Shown here piece after piece: positions 1 through 11,712 of a stretch of DNA of 64,000 bases. The stretch lies in assembly GCF_905115235.1 (NCBI RefSeq), contig NC_051850.1, positions 160,456,615-160,520,614 on the forward strand. Reading direction: 5' to 3'. Within the stretch, counting starts at the first letter, position 1. Each line of letters begins with the position of its first letter. The stretch is from Hermetia illucens (lineage: Eukaryota; Arthropoda; Insecta; Diptera; Stratiomyidae). The position numbers and the translations under genes were made by a program. Under the pieces are notes generated by a model. The model saw only the letters and a program-made list of their open reading frames with translations. It made no database searches and was not told where the DNA came from.

Positions 1-27
1 TTAAAAGTCTATTTACAATCATTCCAG

Positions 28-84
28 ATATTAAGCCGATCGTATTCTTCAATAGCGGTGCTGCGTCAAATGTATGCCAAATAA
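28..84 (+). CDS. Odorant receptor, last exon only (plus gene 1)
   Basis: This is the terminal exon of an insect odorant receptor whose other exons lie left of the window. After an acceptor CAG at 25-27 it encodes ILSRSYSSIAVLRQMYAK and a stop at 82-84. This is the usual short OR C-terminal exon that follows the seventh membrane helix; ORs are ligand-binding subunits of odour-gated cation channels in sensory neuron dendrites. The exon differs from that of the complete plus gene (36748-36804) by one synonymous base, a TAT/TAC tyrosine codon. A possible poly-A signal AATAAA at 413-418 has a counterpart at 37182-37187 in the other copy. Only 18 residues are visible, so the state of the whole gene is unknown. 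Confidence 0.8.
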   Translation: MLSRSYSSIAVLRQMYAK

Positions 85-480
85 TCCATGGCGTTACAAC
101 TGCAAGTTATACAGTACAGTAGAAATATTCTAGAAGCAAATTAATCATTCACTTGCTTATTGACAGGGCATTTGGGATGAACTACTTGAATATCTTTTAA
201 GCACAAGATTATTTGAAAACTGGATTAGTCTAACCGCGTATAATAACTCAGATTCAAAAAGCATCACAAAGTTCATATTATTGATATAAATTTCGGAGAA
301 CTTTCAATAGTTTTCATCACAAAATATAATTTATCATAATTGTAGCCATTGTCTAGATATATGTATAGAATTTAAATTGGCACAACACACGCTCTGTGAT
401 CACTTTAACATAAATAAAAGTATTGGAAAAAAAAATTGTTTTGCACTCATAAAAGATAGAAACACCTATTGTGAAATTTT
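85..480. other. 3' flank of plus OR gene 1
   Basis: This AT-rich 3' untranslated and flanking DNA is duplicated at 36805-37210. Copy B holds about 45 extra bases near 37100-37145 and a further insert at 37200-37440. I see no gene here beyond the possible AATAAA at 413-418. Confidence 0.6.
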
Positions 481-1291
481 TCCAAAAGTACCAACCGAGC
501 CCGCAAAGCCTACTTCACACGATTCCTCCTTCCAACCAGCTCCATGACAGATTGCACTGGATATCGCTCCGTCACTGCATTCCCCACCCAGCTGAAACCT
601 AATGGTTTCGGCAAGAGAATCCATGGCGTGGCTACTCGGCTGCAGTCAATTAGTTGACCTCAAAACGAACGTGCCACTTTCGATTCTTTCTAGTGCTGTA
701 TGCTTCTTGGAAGAAAGGCTTTAGCCTGTCCAAGGACTTCGGCTTGCCAGCGACGTTAAAACTAAACGATTTCTCCCCACGCTCGAAGACCACATAGAGG
801 CCCTCGTATGGTGGCTGGAGCGACTTCTGGAGTGCATCACGAGAATGTGGGCACAAACTTTAACTTCCCCAAGTGCATGGACCGCCGGTTGCATATGACG
901 ACATTGCGGAGGTGGCTTTAATCTGGAACGGCCTCTCGTAGAACCCGCAACACTCTGATCCTTCCAAAGCTGTTTTTCCTGTCGAGAACCAGGTCCCTAC
1001 GGAATCGAAGGTTCCTCCGTACCCCAGCTCAGCAGGACAGTCAGCAAACTCTTTACGGACCGCTGCACGGAACCCAAGCAAAACGAAAGGCAAGACCTAC
1101 GGCCAAAACGACTCTTCGCGGGCCTGCATCGTTCGATGCCAACTTTATAACATCCCATTGGGCTCCCGTTTTATTTATTTATTTATTTTACGGCATACTT
1201 TTGGCGGAATGGCTCGTATGGTGACGGAATCGTATGTAGAGTACGAAGAGGAAAAGATGAATTCGGCACGAAAAAGGCCCTTAACAGATAT

Positions 1292-1624
1292 ATAGGGTTT
1301 ATGGGTCCAGGAGATAGTATTAAAAGAATGATAGTTTGGTTAAACTAAAAGTATTTTATTGATTTAACGCGCTTAAAGTATTACGTACGTACAGGATGAT
1401 GGTGTGAATAGCTACTGATGTTTTAATTACAATGCATTCTATTTATATCCTAAATCTAATTACCCCCACGCGCTCGCATCTACTGCTAGGTACATGCTGT
1501 ACTTGCGTGACCTACTTACTCAGGGTTTTCCTCCCGGGGGCTGCCCCGCAATGACCAGATGTGATTGTCTGGGGGTTTCCCCATACTTAATGAGCGTCGC
1601 TCTAATTATACTCTACGTACCACA
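1292..1624 (-). repeat. LTR of the young Ty3/Gypsy element (3' LTR)
   Basis: This is the left 333-bp terminal repeat and, since the element is on the minus strand, its 3' LTR. It begins with ATAGGGTTTATGG and ends at CCACA, giving TGTGG at the element end. It is about 99% identical to 6807-7139. Confidence 0.93.
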
Positions 1625-4600
1625 CGGCCATTCCTGACATATCGCCAGTCCCTGGCGATGTAATACAATAAACATTCATATCATACGACAGACACATATT
1701 ACAACGATTACATACGTATACACATAATTCTGTGAATCCATCAAGATTAATAAGATGTTAATTAGAGATTAAAATACATGATATGCAAAACATGAATACA
1801 TCTTATAAATAAAATACAGTAATCAAAACAAGAATTATAGTATCAAAGGAAGTTACATATCATAAATATAGTAGTAGAACTAAGTGCAAAAATAGAAGTT
1901 ACAGTAAATAATTGAGAGTTACATATTATAAACATGTCGTATAATAGGGATATTATAAAGACATTTTAATTATTTCACGCGATTTCTTGATCTACTGAGA
2001 TACTGTGTTCGCCTTCATCTTCTTCGTCGTCATCGGGTTTGAGGTCATCAGCAAACCCACGCCACGGCTTCATGTAGTCTGCTCCGGTTGTTGTTAATAT
2101 TGGTCCTTCGACTTCACCGATCCTTTCAACTTCATACCTATCGCTGTCCTTTACTCTTACCAGTTTGTATGGTCCTAAGAACTTGATGGCTAATTTTTTG
2201 GACCTGGTCCTCGTTGGGTTCTTCTGATGGCTGCGATGTCTCCGACTGAATACTTGGTAGGTGGTCGGCGGTTTTTGTTGAAGTTTTTGCTATTTTCAGC
2301 CTGTGTTTTCTTAATTTGCTCTATTGCCCTTTTTCTGAGTTCTGATCTTGTATCTATGAACCTTTCTTGTTTGGCCTCTTCTATATACTTTATGATCTCC
2401 ATATCTTCAGGCATTCTTAATTTGGCCCCAAACATAAGCTCAAATGGGGTGGCGTTTATTGAACGATGATGTGTCCCATTTATGGCGTGTTGAACTCTCC
2501 TTATGAACTTGTACCATTTGTTAGGTTGGCCGAGAGAAACTTTGGAGAATACGGCGTTTGCTACCTGAATAACGCGTTCAACTTGGCTATTTCCTCGAGA
2601 CATTCCGGTTGTAATAAGATGTAGATCAATCTTGTTTTCTTTGCAAAACTCGTCGAAATCCTTGGAATCGAAACCTTTTGCTCTGTCGGCGATGATGCGT
2701 GTCGGAGTGCAGAAATGTTGTTGCAATATGGAAAGTTTTCCAAGGGCTTCTTTGGTTCCTTTGGTTTTTGTGGCAAAAATCCATGTATATTTTGTGAACG
2801 CATCCACAATCACAAATAGGTATTTGTAGTTCTTGTTCGTGGATGGTAGTGGACCTACATGATCTATGTGCCAAGTGTGAAAGGGAGCCTCTTGCTTAGG
2901 GATTGGTTTGAGTAGCTCCTCTTGTTTGCCTTTCTTTCTTGAAGCTAAAATGCAGGTGACACAGTTGTTAATATAATGATCTACATGCTTTTTCATATTT
3001 TCAAATGCAAATTCTTCTTGCAATTTTTCCATTGTCTTTTTTGTGCCAAAATGACCGATGTCGTGAGCTTGCCGAATGATGTCATATCGCATTCCTTTTG
3101 GCACAACTAACAGCAATTTTTCGCTTTTCTTTTCGTAGAGCAGGTCGTTGTCCAGGGTATAATTTTTGTATGGCCCTACGTTAAGAAGTTTGCGAATTAA
3201 TTGCAATTTTTCGTCGTGTTGCTGTGCTCGTTTGATCCTATCCAACAGGGGATCATGTATGAGAAGTATTGAATCCTGTCTGCTCAGAGCGTCGACGTGT
3301 TGCATCCTTTGAGCTGATCGATGTTCTATCTTAAAATCAAATAGCTCAAGGAACATGATCCACCTTGCGTTTTCAGCTCCTTGTTGTTCAGTGTCATTTG
3401 TAGAGCGGAACAGTCCGTTACTATCTTGAATTTAATACCTTGCAGGTTTATGCGGAACTTTTCCAATGCTCTCACTATTGCTAAGGTTTCTAGCTCGTAA
3501 CTATGGTAATTGCGTTTCGTCGGGGTAGTTTTTCTACTCATGTAGTAGACTGGATGGAAAGCATTGTCCTCAGGACACTTCTGGAGGAGAATCGCACCAT
3601 AGCCATCCTTTGAAGCGTCGGTATGCAGCTCCGTTTCACGATTTGGCCTGTACAGTTGGAGGAGGGGTTCGCTCGTCAGAACGTGCTTCAATAGCGAGAA
3701 GGCTTTCTCCTGTTCTGGTCCCCATTTGAAGGTGGCATCCTTGCGTAACAAATTGCTAAGAGGCTTTGCGATGGTTGCATACCCCTTAACAAATTTTCTA
3801 AAATATCCCGTAAGCCCGAGCAGGCGTTGTAACTGTTTGGTTGTTCTTGGCTGAGGATAGTTTAGCAAGGCTTCCATTTTAGCTGGTCCTGGCGTCATCG
3901 TTCCTTTCTCTACTATGTATCCGAGAAACTCTACTTTCCGCTGTAGAAGCTGAGATTTTTTCCAATTGAATTGAATTCCATTCTTTTGCGCTACCTCTAA
4001 CACACGTGCCAATCTTTCCACTGCTTGATCCTCGTCTTCAGCTTTCACAAAGGCGTCATCCACGTAGATTTACATTATGCCTTCATTGATGAGTTCTTGA
4101 AAAACATTCAGTATGAATCTTTGGAATGCAGCTGGTGAATTGCAGAAGCCGAAAGGAGCTCTTTTCGGGATGTATTGTCCCCATGGAGTGACGAAGGACA
4201 AGTACTTCTGACTCTCCTCAGATACTTCTACATGAAAAAAGCCATCTTGGAGGTCCAGCGTGGAGTGCACCACGGAGTTCGCAACTGAGTCTACGGCATC
4301 TTCTATAAGTCGCATTGGTTGTTGTTCACGTTCGACGACTTTGTTGAGAGGCTTATAATCGATGCATATCCTGGCGCGTCCGTCTTTTCGACAAGCAACG
4401 ACAATAGCACTCGCATATTCGGAAATTCCAGGAACTACTACGCCTTTTTTCGTCCATTCCTCAAGTTGTTTTTTGACATCGACTTCATCGGCTGGAGATA
4501 GGCGCCTCGGTCGACATGCAATAGGCTGGGTGTTCTTTAGCCTAATCGACATTTTAACCGAGGTTTGAGGAGGCATATTTGCGGAATAATTTTCTAATAA

Positions 4601-6806
4601 CTGCCTAATTTGCTCCCTCCTTGCCTCTGGTACCTTGATAATTGCTTGACGGACCCCATCTTTAGCTTCGCTTATCTCTTCCTCAATAAGTTGTACGAAG
4701 TCGTTGCCGATGATTGGTTCTATTTGTGGTCCTTCCTTACTGAGAAAAACCCTGGCAACGTCGAGTATAGGATCACCTAAGAGAATTCTTGATGGTAAAT
4801 TTTCTTCTGGCACTACGGTATATTTTAGTATGTACTCCGTGCCATTGATCACCGTTGGTATCCTTACATTTCCCAATGTCCAGATAAGGCCACCAGCTCC
4901 GCTGAGTGTTCCTTGTTCGCCGTTCAATGGGAAACGATCTTCGATGCGTTTGTAAAAATCCTCTTTCATTACATTGCGATCTGCGCCACTGTCGACTTGG
5001 CAATTCTCGATAACTCCTCCAATGTATGCTGTAATCCGATTGCGATTACCACTTTTGTATTGAATGTGGTTGATTTTAGGTGCAGAATTGTTTTGTGTTT
5101 TTCCTTTGTACTGGACGAAGTTTCGAGAATTGGCCTTTAGGCCTTCCTTGAAATTAGAAGGTCGTTCCTGGACTCCTGATTGTCCTAGACCTGGTCGGGT
5201 TGCTTCTAAAGTTGCCTCGGTACAGCCTTTTCGGAGGTGCCCGTACTTGTTGCAGTTATAACAGCGCTTTGTACCTTGTCTATGGTGGTGCCGACGTTGA
5301 TTATGCTCCTCCGACTCCCGAGCTTTCATTTTTTCATGAGACTCAAGTAGTTCCATGAATCGCAGGCGAGATGAAGCACCAATAAGTGTTAATTTAATAG
5401 ATTGGTCATTCGTTACACCATTGACGATGTATTGCCTTATCTCGTCTTCGTCCAAGTTAGCCTGAGATGCTAGTAGTTCCATCTCTTGAACGTAAGCCAA
5501 AATAGTCTCATCTCTTCTTCTCTTCCGCTTGCTTAGAGCTTCATGTATGTCTGAAGATTTGACACGTTTTCCAAAGGATTCTATCATACGTGTTTTCAAC
5601 TCTTCCCATGATATTATGCCTTTTTGACCATCGAGCCATTTCCGAGCGGTACCTATTAGTGCTCTTTTTGCCGCTATGAACTTCTCTACGGGAGACCAAG
5701 CATGAATTGTAGCATCTTCGTCGACTCTAACGATCCACGCCCGAACTGGCTGGGTTGGAGAATCAGCACTGTATTTCTGCAGTTGTTCCATAGAGACTGA
5801 CAGTGGTACGCGCCTAAGGACTTGCTGCAAATCGGATAATATTGTTCCTGCGTCAGATATGCTGCCTGTTGGTGTTCGATTAAGCTGCGAATACATCGCC
5901 TGGTTGTCTGCGACCGGTGAAAATCCAGAACCGTTGGAATCATGGCGATTTTCCTGATTGTTGTTCGCCGTGAGGACGCCAATAGAATTTCTATGAGTAG
6001 CTTCAGCTGTGACCATAGAATTCGATTGATCCTGTGTTGGAGTTGAGGCTCCGCCCGTCCCTTGCTCTGTTCCGGCCGTTGCTGCTGCTGTTGTTGCTGC
6101 CGCCGCCTGCTCTGTCACAGCCGACGCTGCTGCTGCGGCTGCTGCCGCCGCTGCTCGTTCTGCTGCTGCCGTCGCTGCTGCCGCTGTAGCCTGCTCTGCC
6201 GCGAGTTTATCCAACAGCAGACGCCGCTCGTTTATCCATGATTCGCGTTCATGCTGCACTCGAGCCAAAAATTCTCGATTGCTTTGAGCCTCGTTGCTGC
6301 GTTCTGCCTGCATCGCTTGAAATTGCTGTCTAAGTTCGGCTAAGGCGGATGAGAGCTCGTTAGCTTGTCGCTCGGCTTCTTCACGACGCTGTTGCTCCTG
6401 CTGAAGAAGCTGTTGATGTGTCATTGTTGTTGTCTTGGTGCTTCTTGGAGGCTGGAAGCGCGACGGGGCGATTACCGATTTCTTTTGATTTTCAATCGTG
6501 ATTTTTAATTTTTTCGCACTCACAGAAACCACTTTTAGCACGATAAACACATCTATTTTCACGTATATTGGCTATTAAACAAACACTATTATTTAACTTT
6601 TATACAACTCGCGAGTATTCACTTGCTGCTCCACGAAGGAGGTCTCCACGTCAAGGAGATTTATTGCTCCACTAAGGAGATATGACGGCTCCACTTAGGA
6701 GAAATGCTCCACCAAGGAGAGATTACGGTATTCGCGAAGATTTGTGCACCAATCAACGCGAATATTAATCAAACTTCTAATTTACTACCTTAGGACGAGC
6801 CCCCAT

Positions 6807-7139
6807 ATAGGGTTTATGGGTCCAGGAGATAGTATTAAAAGAATGATAGTTTGGTTAAACTAAAAGTATTTTATTGATTTAACGCGCTTAAAGTATTACG
6901 TACGTACAGGATGATGGTGTGAATAGCTATTGATGTTTTAATTACAATGCATTCTATTTATATCCTAAATCTAATTACCCCCACGCGCTCGCATCTACTG
7001 CTAGGTACATGCTGTACTTGCGTGACCTACTTACTCAGGGTTTTCCCCCCGGGGGCTGCCCCGCAATGACCAGATGTGATTGTCTGGGGGTTTCCCCATA
7101 CTTAATGAGCGTCGCTCTAATTATACTCTACGTACCACA
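6807..7139 (-). repeat. LTR of the young Ty3/Gypsy element (5' LTR)
   Basis: This is the right 333-bp terminal repeat and the element's 5' LTR. A tRNA-Pro-type primer site lies just inside it at 6793-6805, and a GATAT target duplication follows at 7140-7144. Confidence 0.93.
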
Positions 7140-7197
7140 GATATTACGGCACCTCCGCGAGATTGCTCGGAGCTCGGTCTCTAAAATCATGTTATCC

Positions 7198-7740
7198 AGC
7201 CATCATCATCATTAACAGAGCAACAACCGGGAGCCGGTCTAGGCCTGCCTTAATGAGAAACTCCAGATATCCCGGTTTTGCGCCGACGTCCACCAATTCG
7301 ATATCCCTAAAAACTGTCTGGCGTCCTGCCTACGCTATCACTTCATCTCAGCCAGGGTCCGGCTTATCTTCTTTTTTTTTACCATAGATACCTTACCTTT
7401 ACAGACTTTTCAGGTGGGATCATCCTCATCCATACGGATTATGTGACCCGCCCACCGTAACCTATTGAGCTGGATCTTATCCACAATCTGACGGTCATGG
7501 TATCGCTCATAGATTTCGTCATTATGTAGGCTGCGGAATCTCCATCCTCATGTAGGGGGTCAAAAATCCTTCGGAGGATTCTTCTCTCGAACGCGGCCAA
7601 GAGTTTGCGACTTTTCTTGCTAAGAACCCAAGTCTCCGGTTCAGTAGGCGTTTCTCAGGTTTTATGCTCCATCGTGGGTACCAATCCACGTGTCGCCTGG
7701 GACCTGTACTACCCTTTGACCTCCTATTCAACCAGGTTTC
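7198..7740 (-). mobile_element. 5'-truncated RTE-like LINE fragment
   Basis: This is a minus-strand 3' fragment of the non-LTR family also seen at 9564-9917, 40799-41553 and 47380-48030. The 3' end carries a short CAT/ATG repeat tail at 7201-7213, followed inward by the conserved GTTGTTG core. The encoded tail of the reverse transcriptase protein is recognisable in pieces (DEIYERYHDR region) but shifted in frame. The 5' limit is uncertain. Assignment to an RTE-like clade is from the protein style and the microsatellite tail. Confidence 0.65.
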
Positions 7741-9563
7741 GGAAATACAGACGACGTGATGTTTGAATGCTAAGGCATAAAGTTTGAAACTCGACAGTTG
7801 GTCCGTAGTTCCCTTATATTTTCATAAAAACGTTTAAAATTGTGAGAACCACTTAAGTCCTCTGATAAGGATGATATCAGTTATATGTTAACGTTTGAAT
7901 CAAAGGAGCTTTCCAAGCTCTGAGAGGAGAGTAGATTCAAACTGCATTCTCTGATCTGTGATGATGATGGCAGGAACACCAAAACGCGGTATCCACTCTC
8001 GACAGAAGGTCTCAAAACATGACTGTGTTGTTTTGTCCTAACGGGGTATTACCTCCGATCACCGCACAAATCGATCAATGATCGTGATGCTTGTTGTCGT
8101 ACGGGTCTCGCAAAGGGCCTATAATGTTGAGGTATATAATGTGAAAACGCCTTGTCGAACTAGGAAATGCATCTAATTCTTTCCTGACATGTCTAGTCAC
8201 TTCACACTTTTGGCATGCGATGTACTCTTTGGCCCAAGGGTTCACGTCCTTGTTCATGGTCGGCCAAGAATACTTACTGGAGGCTAGGCGATTCGTTGTC
8301 CAAATGCCAAGATCATGCATCGAGAGAAATACTTCCTTACGAAAAACGCCCGGAATATATATCATGGCTCCCTTGTCAGAAATTCCGCAATAAATAGCAG
8401 AATGTAAACCGAAGATGGGCTCTCAAGAACTGCGTCATCTTTCTGGGTCACAACGATTGCAAAAAAAACCAACTGCGGCTAGTATGTTGATCTCGGAGAT
8501 CTGGGACAAAGCGACTAAGTTGTCTTTATCGGACACATGTTGAACGTCCGATGGGAAGTGGCTAATGTAGGCTAGGTGGCGAGGTTGGCGAGAGGACGCT
8601 TTTTCGAGCTTCTGCAAAAGTCAAAGTCTTACGGTCCGTGAACAAGGTGAATATCGGAAGTACTTAATACTCAAATATGCGGTTAATAATTTATGATTTC
8701 AGGTACTGTAACTCTGTTGCTTGAGATTCAATGACCCAACGGTTGCCATCTTGGATTCACCCTTGGGTGAAGAACAGCTGTTGCTTGATAGTTTCAGGCG
8801 CTTGGACGTTTTCTGGAGACCACAACCATTCGGGAATACTTGGTCCTTGAACTACACACGCCTTCCGTTAAGTAATTCCTGGTAGTGAGCGGCTTTGGGC
8901 AGCAAACGATGGTAGAAGTTTATCATGCCTAAGAACCTTCTAAGATCTTTAACCGTCTTTGGCAGCGGGAAGCTCTCGATCGCTTGTACCTTGTCTGGCT
9001 CAGGTTGTATGCCGTCAGGGGGATGGAATAACCTGGAAATTTCACTTGCCGCCGGACAAATTTGCATTTGGCAACGTTGAGAATTAGGCCATTTTCAAGG
9101 AGGCGTATTTTTTAATACACCCCAGATGTACCAAACGTTCAGACTCGGAGGAAAAGTGCCATCCAAGTAGGCGAAACGGAAGCTCAAGTTTCGCAGAAAA
9201 AAAGTGGATGAATCTCTGGAAACTTCACGTCACATTGAACAGGACAAAATTCATCCGTGTAAACTTGAAAATTCGGCAAGGTGTGCAAATTGCTGTCATT
9301 GGAATATCTTCGGGAGGCCTTGGCGAGATCCAAGGTTAAAAAGGACGACAGTTTGCCAAATAATGCACAAAGTCTTTGAATGGGAATGCTTAAGTAGTTG
9401 TTTAAACGCTTTCCGCGAAACAGCGAGCTTTTGGGATGGTAGAGGACGCACGTTTGAGAAGACTGGTGTGCTGAACATCATGGTACGTTGGCTGAGAGAG
9501 ACTACATTCGCTAGTAATGTTGCGATATTTATGGAGACGTACGCAGATGGGTGGATCGACAAC

Positions 9564-9917
9564 ATCATCATCATCATCATCATCATCAACGGCGCAACAA
9601 CCGGTATCCGGTCTAGGCCTGCCTTAATAAGGAACTCCAGACATCCCGGTTTTGCGCCGAGGTCCACCAATTCGATATCCCTAAAAGCTGTCTGGCGTCC
9701 TGGCCCACGCCATCGCTCCATCTTAGGCAGGGTCTGCCTCGTCTTCTTTTCCTACCATAGATATTGCCCTTATAGACTTTCCGGGTGGGATCATCTTCAT
9801 CCATACGGATTAAGTGACCCGCCCACCGTAACCTATTGAGCCGGATTTTATCCACAACCGGACGGTCATGGTATCGCTCATAGATTTCGTCATTGTGTAG
9901 GCTATAGGCTGTAGGCT
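9564..9917 (-). mobile_element. 5'-truncated RTE-like LINE with 13-bp target duplication
   Basis: This 354-bp minus-strand LINE end is flanked by a perfect 13-bp duplication GTGGATCGACAAC (9551-9563 and 9918-9930). The tail is an ATC repeat at about 9564-9590. The coding part gives RLRWAGHLIRMDEDD and a GRKRRRGRPCLRW stretch, a common C-terminus of this insect LINE family. Duplication copy B has the uninterrupted site at about 39014-39026, so this insertion is younger than the duplication. It lies within the old Ty3/Gypsy relic. Confidence 0.88.
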
Positions 9918-10559
9918 GTGGATCGACAACGTCTTCAAAAATGATAGGAAGACCGAACTTAGCTTTTCGGAGTCCTGATGAAAGTGCAAAGGTTGGTACA
10001 TTTCGTAGCTTGATCCGCAAACCTACGGTACTACTAGCGCATGCCTGAGTTCGATGCGGACCGCGACGCACGGCTGGCTGCCCTTACGCTTATATTAAGT
10101 GGGGGACAGCCCACCGCTCTCACGAACGCAAAGCATTCATCACCGCCGTAAGTGTGGCGACATTGGCTATTTTCCTCCTCAATTCCGCCACGTTAGTGGC
10201 CTAACCCGACTCCTTCACGATCACTTGGCACGCGTGCACATCGTGGACTTTATCCACAGTTGCGGCCAACACATCGAAAGAACCGCAATTCGCACACGCT
10301 AGTATGGACTCCGTGCCCCCGCAGTCGCTAAAGCATAAGGACTTCAATGGCTCAGACCAAACCCTACTCAAGGAGGAGGAGCCGCTCAGCGCGTCGAAAC
10401 ATGACCAAATTTAGTAGTGCCTGTTGTGAAGTCCGCCGCGCGCGAACTGCGCCTCCAACTGGAGAAACTAAACCTCTGAGTTCAGACTCCAAAACGGTGG
10501 CACCTTAATCGAAGCGATGGCTAGGGCGGCAGAAGGTCAAAGACGGATATCAAAGGTGT

Positions 10560-11418
10560 CAATTCAAATTTTCTTCAGAACAGATGTTGCATTAGATCGT
10601 TGTAGTTGTTGAAGTATTTCATACCTGGAAGAAGTTCTTCGGAGGCTACAGCAACGAGCACTGCAATGGCACCAATTGAAGACAAAACAGCAGCAGTTAC
10701 ATTTCCATTACCAGCCTGTCTAACCACATTCAGACAATAGTCCGATAAAATCTAATTTTCCGATAAAATCTAACTGTCGCAACTGCCTCGGATTCGCTTT
10801 TTCGACTTGCTGACTGAAATTAAGCGTTATTGTTTTATGGTTTGTTTTAATCACTAGATATCAATTATGTGACAGAAAAAATTGAGTGTAACTCACAGGA
10901 ACCCTTTGGAAAAGGCGCACTGATGTTTTTGCTTCACAAGACACTCGTTGGTGTTGTGCCAAAAGCTGCGACATAGAATACAAACGAGGTAAAAATGGCT
11001 GTAAACTTCTCTATTTTGGTAGCCCACGCTCTCAAATATGGTGTCAGCATTGCCGTCTCAGAGGGTTACCCTGATGCCATTAAAAAAGTCGAATGATTTG
11101 ATGATGGCTGGTGAAACTCACTATTATATCAGCACGATTCATTTCTACCCGTAGTCAGGTAGTCTGGAGAGTTCCAGACTTTCTAGGATGTTAAATGACC
11201 GTGTAAATTGTAATCACTGAAGCAGAGAACAATTAATTGCTGAAATATCGATATCTGCAATAAATACAATAGAGTTGCCCCTAATCAAAAAACAATCTTT
11301 TCATTTCCTTGAAACACAGGCCAACCAAAAAGTTAAACGTTACAAACCACACATTAAGGCTAAGCCTCTTAATCCAGTAAGTATTCATAGATTTTAATCA
11401 ACTCCCAAAATGAATTGG
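10560..11418. other. Spacer between the OR 3' ends, copy A
   Basis: This is non-coding DNA that aligns to copy B at 40200-42290. Copy B contains two extra insertions here and about 250 further bases near 41570-41820. I see no gene or conserved reading frame. Confidence 0.6.
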
Positions 11419-11434
11419 TTATAAGCTCCATTTT

Positions 11435-11712
11435 GTGTCCGGATAGCTGAGTGGTTAGAGCGCAAGGCTGTCGTACGGAAGGTCGCGGTTCAAATCTCAC
11501 TGGTGGCAGTGGAATTTGTATCGTGATTTGACGTCGGATACCAGTCGACTCAGCTGTGAATGAGTACCTGAGTCAAATCAGGGTAATAATCTCGGGCGAG
11601 CGCAATGCTGACCACATTGTCTCCTAGTGTACCGTTACGGTCTTGAATGAAGTGCTCTAATACACTTCAAGGCCCTGATCCAACATGGATTGTTGCGCCA
11701 ACGATTATTATT
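11435..11712 (+). mobile_element. tRNA-derived SINE
   Basis: This short element has a tRNA-like head at 11435-11508. An A box (TAGCTGAGTGGTTAGAGC) lies near 11444-11461 and a B box (GGTTCAAATCTC) near 11489-11500. A body of roughly 180 bp follows, then an ATT repeat tail at about 11704-11712. The left target duplication is ATAAGCTCCATTTT (11421-11434). Its partner is at 15227-15240, beyond an R4-like LINE that later landed in the ATT tail. Copy B (about 42295-42310) shows the empty site. The 3' end GGATTGTTGCGCC followed by GATTATT resembles the 3' end of the RTE-like LINEs in this window, which suggests they share a reverse transcriptase. It is not an intact tRNA gene. Confidence 0.87.

Larger units (their letters stand above)
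1292..7139 (-). mobile_element. Young, nearly whole Ty3/Gypsy LTR retrotransposon
   Basis: This 5848-bp element lies on the minus strand, bounded by two 333-bp LTRs and a 5-bp target duplication GATAT (1287-1291 and 7140-7144). Parts in element order are: 5' LTR 6807-7139; a 13-nt primer site at 6793-6805 matching the 3' end of tRNA-Pro; gag with a CCHC zinc knuckle (about 5.1-6.5 kb); protease with DSGAD (about 4.9-5.0 kb); reverse transcriptase (about 3.9-4.6 kb); RNase H (about 3.4-3.8 kb); integrase (about 2.2-3.3 kb); and 3' LTR 1292-1624. The LTRs differ at about two positions, so the insertion is recent. The coding region is broken in about two places. It sits inside an older Ty3/Gypsy relic. 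The clade within Ty3/Gypsy is uncertain (mdg3/micropia-like is possible). Confidence 0.92.
480..10560 (-). mobile_element. Old Ty3/Gypsy (CsRn1-like) relic, copy A, interrupted
   Basis: This is a heavily decayed Ty3/Gypsy LTR retrotransposon on the minus strand. Recognisable parts run from a gag region near 10.1-10.5 kb, through reverse transcriptase near 8.9-9.05 kb and integrase zinc-binding region near 8.1-8.4 kb, to the pol 3' end near 0.65-0.86 kb. The pol end has the SLQPPY...LDRLKPFF pattern typical of CsRn1-type elements. The same relic sits at the same place in duplication copy B (37440-40210), so it predates the duplication. It is split by a younger Ty3/Gypsy (1292-7139) and by RTE-like LINE pieces. 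It is a fossil with many breaks. Confidence 0.7.

Noticed and set aside
1160-1185. A TTTA run as a functional element
   Set aside because: A short simple repeat next to the LTR element's insertion site, with nothing else to support a role.
11435-11508. A functional tRNA gene
   Set aside because: A and B boxes are present, but the sequence is joined to a SINE body and tail with target duplications and does not fold convincingly as a complete tRNA.
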